Of a stretch of DNA of 59,626 nt, positions 18,482 through 27,940 are shown piece by piece. Origin of the DNA: Flavobacteriaceae bacterium (GTDB lineage: Bacteria; Bacteroidota; Bacteroidia; Flavobacteriales; Flavobacteriaceae); assembly GCA_013373385.1 (NCBI GenBank), contig JABXHX010000040.1:1-59626 (forward strand), written 5' to 3'. Positions within the stretch are counted from its first letter, which is position 1. Each line of letters begins with the position of its first letter. The position numbers were made by a program, and so were the translations under genes. The notes beneath the pieces are model-generated. The model made no database searches. It saw only the letters and a program-made list of their open reading frames with translations, and was not told the DNA's origin.

Positions 18482-19423
18482 ATGCAACAAACTACTACAA
18501 CTATTTTAATGGTTCGCCCTGTAAATTTTAGGATGAATGAGCAAACTGCTGTTAATAACTACTATCAGCAAGAGCTAACAGATACATTACCTACTACCAT
18601 CAATGCCTTGGCGCAAAAAGAGTTTGATAATTTTGTGCTAAAGCTACAACAGCATGGAGTAGAAGTTCTGGTAGTAAATGATATTGCAGAACCAAGTACC
18701 CCAGATTCAATTTTTCCGAATAACTGGATTTCTTTTCATGAAAATGGTGATGTGGCTTTGTACCCTATGTTTGCAGAAAATAGAAGGTTAGAGCGTAGAG
18801 AAGATATATTAGAACTACTAGAAGCAAACCGATTTACAATTGAAAATATCATAGATTATACAGCTGCAGAAGATGAAGGTGTTTTTTTAGAAGGCACAGG
18901 AAGTATGATTTTAGACAGGCAACACCGCAAAGCTTATTGCGCCTTATCTCCCAGAGCAGATGAAGAATTGTTTATTGAATTTTGCGAAGATTTTGAATAT
19001 TTTCCTGTAATTTTTACTGCAAACCAAACGGTTGATAACTGTAGAGAAGCCATCTACCACACCAATGTTATGATGTGTGTGGCTGAGCAATTTGCTGTGG
19101 TATGCTTGGCATCGATTGATGATAAAAAAGAGCGTAAAAACCTTATCAAACACATAAAAGATAGTGGTAAAGAGATTATTGATATTACAGAAGAACAAGT
19201 ACATAGTTTTGCAGGGAACATGTTACAGGTAAAAGGAAGAAATAATCAGCAATTTTTAGTAATGAGTTCATCTGCTTATCAATCGTTACGCAAAGATCAG
19301 CTTCAAAAAATAGAAAAACACAATACAATTATACATGCACCTTTAACTACCATAGAAGCCTGTGGTGGCGGAAGTGCACGTTGTATGATGGCAGAAATAT
19401 TTTTACCAAAATTTAAAAAATGA
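18482..19423 (+). CDS. ctlX: CtlX-type arginine deiminase-related hydrolase
   Basis: The product is 313 residues in the guanidino-group modifying superfamily (arginine deiminase / dimethylarginine hydrolase fold). Seen are LMVRPVNFRMNEQTAVNNY at the start, PDSIFPNNWISFHENG, EGTGSMILDR, the catalytic-His region YHTNVMMCV, and ACGGGSARCM near the end, with Cys294 as the likely nucleophile. Related proteins are annotated as citrulline utilization hydrolase CtlX; whether the substrate is citrulline, arginine or a derivative is inferred. Its stop overlaps the start of the next gene (ATGA), so translation is coupled. Confidence 0.8.
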   Translation: MQQTTTTILMVRPVNFRMNEQTAVNNYYQQELTDTLPTTINALAQKEFDNFVLKLQQHGVEVLVVNDIAEPSTPDSIFPNNWISFHENGDVALYPMFAENRRLERREDILELLEANRFTIENIIDYTAAEDEGVFLEGTGSMILDRQHRKAYCALSPRADEELFIEFCEDFEYFPVIFTANQTVDNCREAIYHTNVMMCVAEQFAVVCLASIDDKKERKNLIKHIKDSGKEIIDITEEQVHSFAGNMLQVKGRNNQQFLVMSSSAYQSLRKDQLQKIEKHNTIIHAPLTTIEACGGGSARCMMAEIFLPKFKK

Positions 19424-20100
19424 TGTTATTAGCTTTGGCTTTAGCTCCCGCTTTGGCCATTATGATATTTATTTACTTTAAAGACAAATACGAGAAAGAG
19501 CCCATAAAGTTGTTGCTTAAAAACTTTGGTTTGGGTGCTTCTGCCAGTATTATTATAACATTTATTATTGGTGCTTTTGGTAATTTCTTTTTACCAGTTA
19601 CAGACCCCGAAAGTGTAACGCAGCAGTTTATAAAAGCTTTTATTGTGGTTGCTTTGGTAGAAGAGTTTTCTAAATATGTAATTGTACGTTATGTAGCCCA
19701 AAAAAACAAAGAGTTCAATGAGCCTTTTGATGGCATTGTATATGCCGTAATGGTAGCAATGGGTTTTGCAGCCTTAGAAAACATTTTGTATGTTTTTCAA
19801 TATGGAATGGCAAACGGAATCTTACGTGCGTTTACTGCTGTGCCAGCACATGCAACATTTGGGATTTTAATGGGCTATTATATGGGGACTGCTAAATTTG
19901 CAGCTACCAAAAAAGATAAAATCATACTAAACTTAACAGGCTTGTTTATAGCAACCATTTTTCACGGTGCTTATGATTTCTTTTTGTTTATTAAATTCAT
20001 TCCAGGAATTTCTATCGGTGCATTTGTGTCGTTAATTATCGGAATAGCTTTCTCTAGAAAAGCGATTAGAAAGCATCAAGAGAACTCGCATTTCAGATAG
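19420..20100 (+). CDS. PrsW-family intramembrane metalloprotease
   Basis: The product is 226 residues with about seven hydrophobic segments. PrsW/CAAX-protease-like motifs are present: VVALVEEFSKY with the EE pair near residue 72, a conserved His in AVPAHATFG, and HGAYDFFLF near residue 186. These place putative metal-binding residues at the membrane. Members cleave membrane-bound regulators in some bacteria, but no anti-sigma substrate is encoded nearby. It overlaps ctlX by four bases; an alternative ATG lies at 19423. Confidence 0.82.
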   Translation: MMLLALALAPALAIMIFIYFKDKYEKEPIKLLLKNFGLGASASIIITFIIGAFGNFFLPVTDPESVTQQFIKAFIVVALVEEFSKYVIVRYVAQKNKEFNEPFDGIVYAVMVAMGFAALENILYVFQYGMANGILRAFTAVPAHATFGILMGYYMGTAKFAATKKDKIILNLTGLFIATIFHGAYDFFLFIKFIPGISIGAFVSLIIGIAFSRKAIRKHQENSHFR

Positions 20101-20319
20101 TAAAATAAAAAAAGGTTAAAAATAATGATTGATCAATTCAAGTTTTTAAGCTTTTTTAAGGTAGTCTTTCCTAACGTCAGTCTTGTTGTTATTTAAGGCA
20201 CTATAAAACATCTATGCAGCCAGTTAATTTTCACATTACAACGGCCTACATTGCCGACAAGCAAGGATTTTTTTTAGCCTAGATGCGTTAGAATTTTAAT
20301 TTTTTTAAAGATAGTAAAT
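20101..20319. other. convergent spacer with CTAACG/CGTTAG-bounded element
   Basis: No gene is supported between prsW (+) and pafA (-). CTAACG at 20171-20176 and CGTTAG at 20286-20291 bound a 121-base stretch containing further inverted pairs: CATCTA at 20209-20214 with TAGATG at 20280-20285. A similar bounded stretch lies at 42947-43051. A 22-codon open frame at 20213 was judged insufficient to call a gene. Confidence 0.35.
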
Positions 20320-21960
20320 TTATTTCAACGCTTCATCAACAATTTGTCCCGTAGTTCCATTCGGAAACTCTACTTGTAATAAATTGGCTATGGTTGGTGC
20401 AATGTCTGTAATCGTATACTCTCTTTTAGAGCTTCCTTTTTTAATTCCGTTGCCATAAAAAATGACAGGTACATGTGTATCATAACTGTATCCAGAACCA
20501 TGGGTTGTTCCTTTTCTAGTATAACTACTTATAGTAGAAGGTAGAGGAATTAACAAAACATCTCCAGAAAATTTTTGATTATACCCTTTTTGTAGCTTTT
20601 GTAAAATACCATCTGTAAAATGTGCACTTTGCATTGTTCTTGCCGTTACTGCCTTATATATGACAGTATGATTGATAGCTTCATCTGCAATTTTTTGAGC
20701 TACCGTAGTTGCATCTAATTTTAATTTAGCAATTTCTTTTTTGTTTAAAAAGATTTGAAAGTTAGAGATGTTTTCAACAATCTTATCAGAATTAAAATGT
20801 GTTAATGTGATATCATTGATATATTTTTTAAACTCTTCTAATTTTGAATAATGCGCAGGAATCTTTTGCGATTGTAAATAAGAAGGAACTTGAACTGCCG
20901 CATGGTCGGCAGTTAAAAATAGCGTATAATTTCCTTTTCCAACTTCTTTATCTAAAAATGTAAATAAGCTTGCTAAATCTTTATCTAAACGCAAATAATT
21001 GTCTTGTATCTCTTTAGATGCAACCCCGAATTGATGTCCAATATAATCGGGTGTTGAATAACTAATCGCTAAAAAATCTGTGTATGCAGATTTTCCTAAT
21101 TGTTCTCCTATAATGGCAGCTTTAGCAAAATCAGTGGTAATCGAATTTCCAGCAGGAATTGCTTTGATCATATCAAAATTTCCGTTTGCCGCTTTTAAAG
21201 TCGGAATATCATATGGGAAAGTAGGACTGTTTTTTCCTTTAAAAACTTCTTCATACGGATTATCATCTGCAATACTTTCTGTATAAGTTGTAATATCGTA
21301 TAAAGTTTCCCAAGGTTTAGATAAGTAATCTGCTGCTTTACCAGAATTGTTAAAATCAGTGACCCATTTAGGTAGTTGATTCATATAAAATGTACTTGTA
21401 ATCCACTTTCCTTCGGTGTTTCCTTCAAACCAATACGCAGCGTTAGCCGTATGACCTGCTGGTAAAATAGCAGACCTGTCTTTGATGGCAATACTGATGG
21501 TTTTTCCGTTCATATTTTGTGCTAGACGTAATTGGTCGGTAAGTGTGGTAGTTTGCATTCTATACGGAGATTTATTACCTCCTTTAGCGCTGCCAACCGT
21601 AGTGTAATTTGTATCATCTACACAATAAATCGATTTTTTTGCATACTTATCGTACCACCAATTTCCAATAATTCCGTGGTTTTCTGGAGTGGTGCCAGTG
21701 TAAATAGAGGTATGTCCAACAGCAGTATAAGTAGGAATATAATTGTAATGCGCGTTTTCCAACGAAAAGCCGTTGTTAAGTATCCTTTTAAAACCGTCAT
21801 TCCCATACTTGCTAGCAAACCGAATAAGATAGTCATAGCGCATTTGGTCAATAACAATTCCAACAACTAATTTCGGTTTCTTAATATCCTTTTTTTCTGC
21901 TGTGGTGCAGCCAATAAGAATGAATAAGGCGAATGATATAGAGATAGCAATGTTTTTCAT
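20320..21960 (-). CDS. pafA: PafA-type alkaline phosphatase lipoprotein
   Basis: The product is 546 residues with a lipoprotein signal peptide (Cys18 in LIGCTT). It belongs to the alkaline phosphatase superfamily phosphomonoesterases typified by Flavobacteria/Elizabethkingia PafA, which are constitutive and phosphate-irrepressible. Active-site residues are visible: Asp38 in GIVIDQMR, nucleophile Thr79 in PTYTAVGHTS, Asn100 in GIIGNWW, Lys160/Arg162 in IKDRSA, and ADHAAV and TTHGSG further on. It likely releases phosphate from organic esters in the periplasm. A TACTTTTG -7 box reads leftward at 21980-21987. It is divergent from the MlaE-like gene. Confidence 0.88.
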   Translation of the reverse strand: MKNIAISISFALFILIGCTTAEKKDIKKPKLVVGIVIDQMRYDYLIRFASKYGNDGFKRILNNGFSLENAHYNYIPTYTAVGHTSIYTGTTPENHGIIGNWWYDKYAKKSIYCVDDTNYTTVGSAKGGNKSPYRMQTTTLTDQLRLAQNMNGKTISIAIKDRSAILPAGHTANAAYWFEGNTEGKWITSTFYMNQLPKWVTDFNNSGKAADYLSKPWETLYDITTYTESIADDNPYEEVFKGKNSPTFPYDIPTLKAANGNFDMIKAIPAGNSITTDFAKAAIIGEQLGKSAYTDFLAISYSTPDYIGHQFGVASKEIQDNYLRLDKDLASLFTFLDKEVGKGNYTLFLTADHAAVQVPSYLQSQKIPAHYSKLEEFKKYINDITLTHFNSDKIVENISNFQIFLNKKEIAKLKLDATTVAQKIADEAINHTVIYKAVTARTMQSAHFTDGILQKLQKGYNQKFSGDVLLIPLPSTISSYTRKGTTHGSGYSYDTHVPVIFYGNGIKKGSSKREYTITDIAPTIANLLQVEFPNGTTGQIVDEALK

Positions 21961-21979
21961 TTTGTATTATTTGGTGTAT

Positions 21980-21987
21980 CAAAAGTA
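21980..21987 (-). promoter_or_regulatory. -7 box for pafA
   Basis: On the minus strand this reads TACTTTTG, matching TAnnTTTG. It ends 20 bases before the pafA ATG, leaving a short leader. Confidence 0.45.
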
Positions 21988-22062
21988 ATTATTTTAATTT
22001 TGATTTCTACAATTTTACAATCAGTTAATGCTTTTTTAATACTTTAGCAGAAAGAAAAATTA

Positions 22063-22803
22063 ATGAACTATCTAGAACATATAGGAAAATACTTTTTAAT
22101 GCTTTCGCAAGTTTTTTCTAAACCCCAACGAGGAAGGGTTTTTAGAGAAGCAATTTCTAGAGAGGTAGAAGAATTAGGTTCTAAATCTATAGGAATAATC
22201 GCATTTATTTCTTTTTTTATTGGAGGTGTAATTGCTTTACAAACAGCACTGAATTTAGAAAACCCCTTAATACCTCAATCACTCATTGGTTTTGCAGCCA
22301 AACGCTCAATTATTTTAGAATTTGCACCCACTTTCTGCTCAATTATTTTAGCAGGAAAAGTTGGGTCGTATATTACTTCTAGTATCGGAACTATGAGAGT
22401 AACAGAACAGATTGATGCTTTAGAAGTAATGGGTATCAACTCGTTAAATTATTTGGTGCTACCAAAGATTATTGCTACAGTTTTTTTCTACCCATTTTTA
22501 ATTACATTAGGAATGATTTTAGGAGTTTTTGGTGGGTGGATTGCTGGTAGTTTAACAGGGATTTTTTCTGGAGTAGATTATGTAGAAGGTGTGCAGATGG
22601 ATTTTGATCCTTATCTAATTCAATATTCTATTATAAAAACAATTGTCTTTGCTTTTTTAATTGCAACAATACCATCTTACCAAGGATATTATGTAAAAGG
22701 TGGTTCTTTAGAAGTAGGAAAGGCAAGCACACAGTCGGTAGTTTGGACCATTGTAATTATTGTTATTTGCAATTATTTTTTAACCCAATTATTACTAACA
22801 TAA
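22063..22803 (+). CDS. MlaE-family ABC transporter permease
   Basis: The product is 246 residues with about five to six membrane segments. Family features are FISFFIGGVIALQTALN near residue 50, SIILEFAPTFCSIILAGKVGS, and TEQIDALEVMGIN near residue 125. MlaE-type permeases work with an MCE protein and an ATPase in lipid transport between membranes. The ATPase gene starts two bases after this stop. No MCE gene is adjacent in the window. Confidence 0.9.
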   Translation: MNYLEHIGKYFLMLSQVFSKPQRGRVFREAISREVEELGSKSIGIIAFISFFIGGVIALQTALNLENPLIPQSLIGFAAKRSIILEFAPTFCSIILAGKVGSYITSSIGTMRVTEQIDALEVMGINSLNYLVLPKIIATVFFYPFLITLGMILGVFGGWIAGSLTGIFSGVDYVEGVQMDFDPYLIQYSIIKTIVFAFLIATIPSYQGYYVKGGSLEVGKASTQSVVWTIVIIVICNYFLTQLLLT

Positions 22804-22804
22804 A

Positions 22805-23572
22805 ATGATAGAAGTAAAAAGTTTACACAAAGGATTTGGTAATGTTGAGGTGTTAAAAGGAATTTCTACCAAATTTGAACCAGGAAAAACCAATTTGATT
22901 ATTGGTCAAAGTGGTTCTGGAAAAACAGTATTTTTAAAATCGTTAATTGGCTTACATACCCCAGAAAAGGGAACGATAGAGTTTGATGGTAGAATAAATA
23001 CTGAAATGAGTTCTGAAGAAAGAAGGCAATTGCGTCAAGAAATAGGAATGGTGTTTCAAGGAAGTGCACTGTTTGATTCGCAAACCGTTGAAGAAAATGT
23101 GATGTTTCCTCTAAAAATGTTTACCAAACAGCCTGACAAAGAAATGTTAGAGAGAGCAAATGCTGTATTAAAACGTGTTAAACTGGTAAATGCGAATAAA
23201 AAATATGTTGCAGAACTTTCTGGTGGAATGCAAAAAAGAGTTGCGATTGCTAGAGCTATAGTAATGAATCCAAAATATTTGTTTTGTGATGAACCCAATT
23301 CTGGATTAGATCCACAAACAGCTATTGTTATAGATAATTTAATCAAAGAGATTACAGAAGAATACCAAATTACAACAGTAATTAATACCCACGATATGAA
23401 CTCTGTGATGGAAATTGGCGAAAAAATTGTCTTTTTAAAAAATGGTAAAAAAGCATGGGAAGGAAGCAATAAAGAAATATTTAAAACTGATAATGAAGCT
23501 GTTGTAAATTTTGTATACAGCTCTAATTTATTTAAGAAAGTTAGAGAGGCATATTTAAATGAAACAAAATAA
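22805..23572 (+). CDS. ABC transporter ATP-binding protein, MlaF-like
   Basis: The product is 255 residues, a single ABC domain. Walker A is GQSGSGKT near residue 34, the Q-loop region is IGMVFQGSALF, the signature is LSGGMQKRVAIARA, and Walker B is YLFCDEPNSGLDP, with the switch histidine in NTHDM. It forms a pair with the upstream permease and should energise lipid transport at the inner membrane. Confidence 0.9.
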   Translation: MIEVKSLHKGFGNVEVLKGISTKFEPGKTNLIIGQSGSGKTVFLKSLIGLHTPEKGTIEFDGRINTEMSSEERRQLRQEIGMVFQGSALFDSQTVEENVMFPLKMFTKQPDKEMLERANAVLKRVKLVNANKKYVAELSGGMQKRVAIARAIVMNPKYLFCDEPNSGLDPQTAIVIDNLIKEITEEYQITTVINTHDMNSVMEIGEKIVFLKNGKKAWEGSNKEIFKTDNEAVVNFVYSSNLFKKVREAYLNETK

Positions 23573-23580
23573 AAAAAATG

Positions 23581-23611
23581 TTTGTTTATTAAGATTTTGA
23601 TTTTATATTTG
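23581..23611 (+). promoter_or_regulatory. promoter of the tRNA-Lys/tRNA-Tyr unit
   Basis: TTTG at 23581-23584, a 19-base spacer, and TATATTTG at 23604-23611 match both halves of the Bacteroidota promoter (TTTG / TAnnTTTG). The tRNA begins 25 bases downstream. This is one of the two best promoter matches in the window. Confidence 0.75.
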
Positions 23612-23635
23612 CAGCCGCTAAGACAAAAGAAAATT

Positions 23636-23708
23636 GACCTGGTAGCTCAGTTGGTAGAGCATCTCCCTTTTAAGGAGAGGGTCCTGGGTTCGAGCCCCAG
23701 CCCGGTCA
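23636..23708 (+). tRNA. tRNA-Lys (anticodon TTT)
   Basis: This is a 73-base cloverleaf. Acceptor GACCTGG pairs with CCCGGTC (one G-U pair), the D arm is GCTCAGTTGGTAGAGC, the anticodon stem TCTCC/GGAGA has loop CTTTTAA, and the T arm is CTGGGTTCGAGCCCCAG. The 3' CCA is not encoded. Confidence 0.97.
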
Positions 23709-23710
23709 CA

Positions 23711-23740
23711 AAACCTTTCTATTTTTGAAAGGTTTTTTTA
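23711..23740 (+). terminator. hairpin between the two tRNA genes
   Basis: AAACCTTTC at 23711-23719 pairs with GAAAGGTTT at 23727-23735, and a T-run follows. It could terminate part of the tRNA-Lys transcript or be removed during processing. Confidence 0.75.
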
Positions 23741-23751
23741 TTTGAAATTTT

Positions 23752-23836
23752 GGTGAGATACTCAAGTGGCCAACGAGGGCGGACTGTAAATCCGCTGCAT
23801 TTTGCTTCGAAGGTTCGAATCCTTCTCTCACCACCA
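23752..23836 (+). tRNA. tRNA-Tyr (anticodon GTA)
   Basis: This is a class II tRNA. Acceptor GGTGAGA pairs with TCTCACC, the anticodon stem CGGA/TCCG has loop CTGTAAA, there is a long variable arm, and the T arm is GAAGGTTCGAATCCTTC. CCA is encoded at 23834-23836, unlike the neighbouring tRNA-Lys. Confidence 0.97.
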
Positions 23837-23843
23837 CTTTCTA

Positions 23844-23874
23844 AACCGCTTACTAAAAAGTAAGCGGTTTTTTT
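23844..23874 (+). terminator. intrinsic terminator after tRNA-Tyr
   Basis: AACCGCTTACT and AGTAAGCGGTT form a stem followed by T7. It lies just after the tRNA-Tyr 3' end. Confidence 0.92.
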
Positions 23875-23929
23875 ATGTCAATAAAATAAATTACTTTTGT
23901 TTAAGTATTTTTAAATATCTTTAAACAAA

Positions 23930-26326
23930 ATGAAAAAAGCACTTGTTATTACATTGCTCTTTTATACTATTGTTCCGTTGTTTTCACAAGGAGTTATCAA
24001 AGGAAAAGTAATTGATAGTAAAACTAGAGAAGCATTACCCTTTGTGTCTGTAATTATTGTAGACACAAAAGCAGGAGCTAGTACAGATGATACAGGAAAT
24101 TTTACAATTACTAACACACCTTTGGGTTATGTAAAATTGCAAGCTTCTTTTATTGGTTATGAAACAGTAATAACAGATGATTATTTAGTAACTAACGAGA
24201 AAGTACCATATGTAACAATTGTACTTTTTGAAAGTACTGCTAAATTAGATGAGGTTATTGTGCAAACACGTTTGTTTAAAAAATCGATTGTTAGTCCGCT
24301 ATCAAAACAAAATTTAGGCATTGTAGAAATAGAGAAAAATCCTGGTGGAAATAGAGATATTTTAAAGGTAATTCAATCTTTACCTGGTGTTGCTTCAAAT
24401 CCCGGGTTTAGAAATGATATTATTATTAGAGGTGGTTCTACCTCAGAAAATAAATTTTATTTAGATGGTATCGAAGTGCCAGTAATCAATCACTTTCAAA
24501 CACAGGGTGCTTCTGGTGGTCCTGTGGGAATTATCAATACAGATTTAATTAGAAATGTAGATTTCTTTTCAAGTGCTTTTCCATCAAATAGAGGTAATGC
24601 ATTAAGTTCGGTAGTTGAGTTTACGCAAAAAAAAGGAAATCCGACGAGATTGAATACAAGAGCTACTTTGGGTACTTCTGATGCAGGAATTACGTTGGAT
24701 GGCCCTTTAGGAAAAAATACCACTTTCATTGCCTCAGCAAGACAGTCGTACTTGCAATTTTTGTTTAAGCTAATTAAACTTCCCTTTTTGCCAACCTATA
24801 ACGATTTTCAGATTAACATTAATTCTAATTTATCAACCAACAATCAAATTTCGTTTATCGCAGTGGGTGCAATCGATCAATTTAAGTTAAACGAAAGTGT
24901 AAATGACGGTGTTACAGATGCAGAAACTATTAAGAGAAATCGCTATATTCTAAATAACATTCCTGTGCAAGAGCAATGGAACTATACAGTGGGCGTTAAT
25001 TTTAAACATTTTGCAGAGAACTCAAATCAGCAGTATGTTTTTAGTAGAAATGTATGGAATAACACTTCTACTAAGTATTTTATGAATACCAATAATCCTT
25101 CTGATCTATTGTTAGATTATACTTCTAAAGAAATCGAGAATAAATTTAGATTTGAAAACAATACAAGTGTAAATGACTATACAATTAACTTTGGTCTAGG
25201 TCTAGAGCAAGCTACGTATACGAACAGTACTTTTAAAAAAGATGCAAATTCTCAAGGAACAAATACAACCGATTTTTCATCAGCATTAGAGTTGTTTAAG
25301 TATGCAATTTTTGGTCAGGTTTCTAAGAATTATTTCAATTCAAAATTAGGCGTATCATTAGGCGTACGTTTGGATGGGAACAATTACAATAGGTCAATGA
25401 AAAATATCTTCAATCAATTTTCTCCAAGATTTTCGGCAAGTTATAAGCTTGCAGAAAAATGGTCGTTAAATACATCTCTTGGCACCTATTACCAACTACC
25501 AACCTATACAGTTTTAGGTTTTAGAAACAATGCAAATACTCTGGTAAATCAGTCTAATGTAAAGTACATTAAAGCAAAACATTTGGTGTCTGGAGTAGAG
25601 TATAGGCCTACTACAAGTACTAAAATCACGTTTGAAGGGTTTTACAAATCGTATAAAAATTACCCTTTTTCAATCAGAAATCAAATCAGTTTGGCAAACT
25701 TAGGAGCTGATTTTGGGGTAATCGGAAATGAAGCCATAACTTCTACATCAAAAGGAAGAGCTTATGGAGTAGAAATGCTGGTTCAAAAGAAATCATTTGC
25801 AGGTTTGTACGGAATTTTATCGTATACATTTGTAAGAAGTGAGTTTCAGAATCAATTGAATCAATTCATTCCTTCTTCATGGGATAACAAACATTTGTTA
25901 ACTGTTACTACTGGGAAAAAACTAGGTAAGAATTGGGAAATAGGATCAAAATTTAGATTGGTTGGTGGGCAGCCTTATACACCATATGATGCTGCAGCAT
26001 CAGCAAAAAAAGCAAATTACGATGTTGCCAATAAAGGAATATTAGATTACAGCAAGCTTAATTCAGAAAGATTTGATACCTATACACAACTTGATGTAAG
26101 AGTAGATAAAACTTGGTATTGGAAAAAGTTTTCATTGAATTTTTACATTGATGTTCAAAACCTTACGGCTAGTAAATCTACATCACAATCACTATTATTG
26201 CCAATTTTAGATAGCAATGGCAATAGGGTTGATGACCCGAATGACGCATCTAAATACCAACTTGAGGAGATTGAAAATTCAAGTGGTAATGTATTGCCAG
26301 GTTTTGGATTTATACTCGATTTTTAA
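23930..26326 (+). CDS. TonB-dependent receptor with carboxypeptidase-regulatory-like N-domain
   Basis: The product is 798 residues. A signal peptide (about residues 1-20, ending LFSQ) is followed by a CarboxypepD_reg-like beta-sandwich (GVIKGKVIDSKTREALPF to about residue 105). The plug carries LPGVASNPGF and DIIIRGGSTSENKFYLDG at about residues 150-185, and a 22-strand-type barrel ends in the aromatic terminus GFGFILDF. No SusD-like partner is adjacent, so the ligand is unknown. A TACTTTTG -7 box lies at 23892-23899. Confidence 0.9.
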   Translation: MKKALVITLLFYTIVPLFSQGVIKGKVIDSKTREALPFVSVIIVDTKAGASTDDTGNFTITNTPLGYVKLQASFIGYETVITDDYLVTNEKVPYVTIVLFESTAKLDEVIVQTRLFKKSIVSPLSKQNLGIVEIEKNPGGNRDILKVIQSLPGVASNPGFRNDIIIRGGSTSENKFYLDGIEVPVINHFQTQGASGGPVGIINTDLIRNVDFFSSAFPSNRGNALSSVVEFTQKKGNPTRLNTRATLGTSDAGITLDGPLGKNTTFIASARQSYLQFLFKLIKLPFLPTYNDFQININSNLSTNNQISFIAVGAIDQFKLNESVNDGVTDAETIKRNRYILNNIPVQEQWNYTVGVNFKHFAENSNQQYVFSRNVWNNTSTKYFMNTNNPSDLLLDYTSKEIENKFRFENNTSVNDYTINFGLGLEQATYTNSTFKKDANSQGTNTTDFSSALELFKYAIFGQVSKNYFNSKLGVSLGVRLDGNNYNRSMKNIFNQFSPRFSASYKLAEKWSLNTSLGTYYQLPTYTVLGFRNNANTLVNQSNVKYIKAKHLVSGVEYRPTTSTKITFEGFYKSYKNYPFSIRNQISLANLGADFGVIGNEAITSTSKGRAYGVEMLVQKKSFAGLYGILSYTFVRSEFQNQLNQFIPSSWDNKHLLTVTTGKKLGKNWEIGSKFRLVGGQPYTPYDAAASAKKANYDVANKGILDYSKLNSERFDTYTQLDVRVDKTWYWKKFSLNFYIDVQNLTASKSTSQSLLLPILDSNGNRVDDPNDASKYQLEEIENSSGNVLPGFGFILDF

Positions 26327-26398
26327 TTTAAGAATATCACAACCTAGCATACATTTTCTTTTTGTATATTTCCGTAGTGATAAAAACAATATTGTTAT

Positions 26399-27865
26399 AT
26401 GGAGGATACTAATAAAAAAGACGAAGCAACAGCGCAAAACAAGCAAGACATACAAAAAGAAGCAAAAGGTTTGTTTGAAAGTGTCAAAAAGTTTTTGGTT
26501 GAGTTGTTAGATTTTAGAGACGATACAGACCATGAGGCAACCGTTGAAGCAATAAAAGTAGACATCCCATTTAAAGGAGCTACAGCATGGATTTTAATTT
26601 GTTCCATTTTTGTGGCATCAATTGGATTGAATGCAAATTCAACTGCAGTTGTTATTGGTGCCATGTTAATTTCTCCGTTAATGGGCCCCATTTTAGGTGT
26701 GGGAATGTCTATTGCCATTAATGATATTGATACACTTCGCAAATCGTTGATAAATCTTTCAACCATGATTGTGTTGAGTCTGCTAACAGCCTTTTTATTC
26801 TTTTATATATTTCCATTAAACGAAGATACTTCAGAATTATTAGGGCGGGTAAAACCAGATATTAGAGATGTATTAATAGCCTTTTTTGGTGGTTTGGCAT
26901 TGATTATTGCTAGAACAAAAAAAGGAACTATAGCATCGGTAATTTTTGGTGTAGCGATTGCCACCGCATTAATGCCGCCTTTGTGTACAGCAGGATACGG
27001 TTTGGCTGTGGGGAGATTTGATTATTTTTTAGGAGCCTTGTATCTTTTTGTGATCAATGCTATTTTTATAGGCTTGGCTACCTTTTTAGTATTAAAATTA
27101 TTGCGTTTTCCGATGTTAAAATACGTAAACTCGGCAAAGAGAAAACGTACGGCACAATTGGCATCGGTATTGGCAATTGTAGTGATGATTCCGGCAGTGT
27201 TTACTTTTATTACGGTATATAAAGAAAATAAAATAAATAATCAGTACAATGCTTTTATTAAGAATGAGATAAAAAGTAATCAGTCTTTACAATTAATAGA
27301 AAAAGAAGATCCTGATATTGAGAATAAAGTGTTGAAACTTAATTTTTTTAATGAGATAAATGAAGCAACAGAGAATGCCTTGCTAAATCAGTTAAGAAAC
27401 AATAATAAATATTATGCCTTAAAAGAATTTAATCTTAAAATTAAAGGAAGTGACACCAAAAGCTTTGAGTTGATAACAACTGCCTATAAAGAAAAAAGGC
27501 AAGAGTTAGAAGATAGCAAGAAAATCATTTCAGGATTAAGAACAGAAATAGAAGATTTAAAAAATACGATTACTGGCTTAAATCAGAAAATAGAACAAAA
27601 GGCCATTTTAAATAATGAAAGATCTATTGCATTTAGCAGGGTGGCAAAAGAAGCTAAGATTCGTTATTTTAATATAGAAAGTGTAGGATTTGCAAAGGTT
27701 GTTTCTACAGCTGACTTTATAAAGATTGATACCATTCCGTTAGCGTTGGTAAAATGGAATGCTGCTTTGAATGATAGTATTGTGAATTTAAAAGAACAAG
27801 AACTTAGAAAATGGATGCAAACAGAACTAAAGCTAGATACACTTTATATTAAAAGAGAAAAATAA
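26399..27865 (+). CDS. DUF389-family membrane protein
   Basis: The product is 488 residues. After an acidic/basic N-terminal region, residues about 60-270 hold several membrane segments with the DUF389 motifs GLNANSTAVVIGAMLISPLMGPI and IIARTKKGTIASVIFGVAIATALMPPL. The remaining C-terminal half is soluble and includes a probable coiled coil near residues 360-405 (KKIISGLRTEIEDLKNTI). Function of the family is not established. It is transcribed singly. Confidence 0.85.
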   Translation: MEDTNKKDEATAQNKQDIQKEAKGLFESVKKFLVELLDFRDDTDHEATVEAIKVDIPFKGATAWILICSIFVASIGLNANSTAVVIGAMLISPLMGPILGVGMSIAINDIDTLRKSLINLSTMIVLSLLTAFLFFYIFPLNEDTSELLGRVKPDIRDVLIAFFGGLALIIARTKKGTIASVIFGVAIATALMPPLCTAGYGLAVGRFDYFLGALYLFVINAIFIGLATFLVLKLLRFPMLKYVNSAKRKRTAQLASVLAIVVMIPAVFTFITVYKENKINNQYNAFIKNEIKSNQSLQLIEKEDPDIENKVLKLNFFNEINEATENALLNQLRNNNKYYALKEFNLKIKGSDTKSFELITTAYKEKRQELEDSKKIISGLRTEIEDLKNTITGLNQKIEQKAILNNERSIAFSRVAKEAKIRYFNIESVGFAKVVSTADFIKIDTIPLALVKWNAALNDSIVNLKEQELRKWMQTELKLDTLYIKREK

Positions 27866-27940
27866 AGAATAGAAAATCCGCTAGTATATTTTCGTAAGCA
27901 AGCTGAACTAGTCATTAATTATACACTGTGCTAGCATGTG

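Noticed and set aside
20213..20281. 22-codon frame in the prsW-pafA spacer
   Set aside because: Too short and no ribosome-binding or family evidence.
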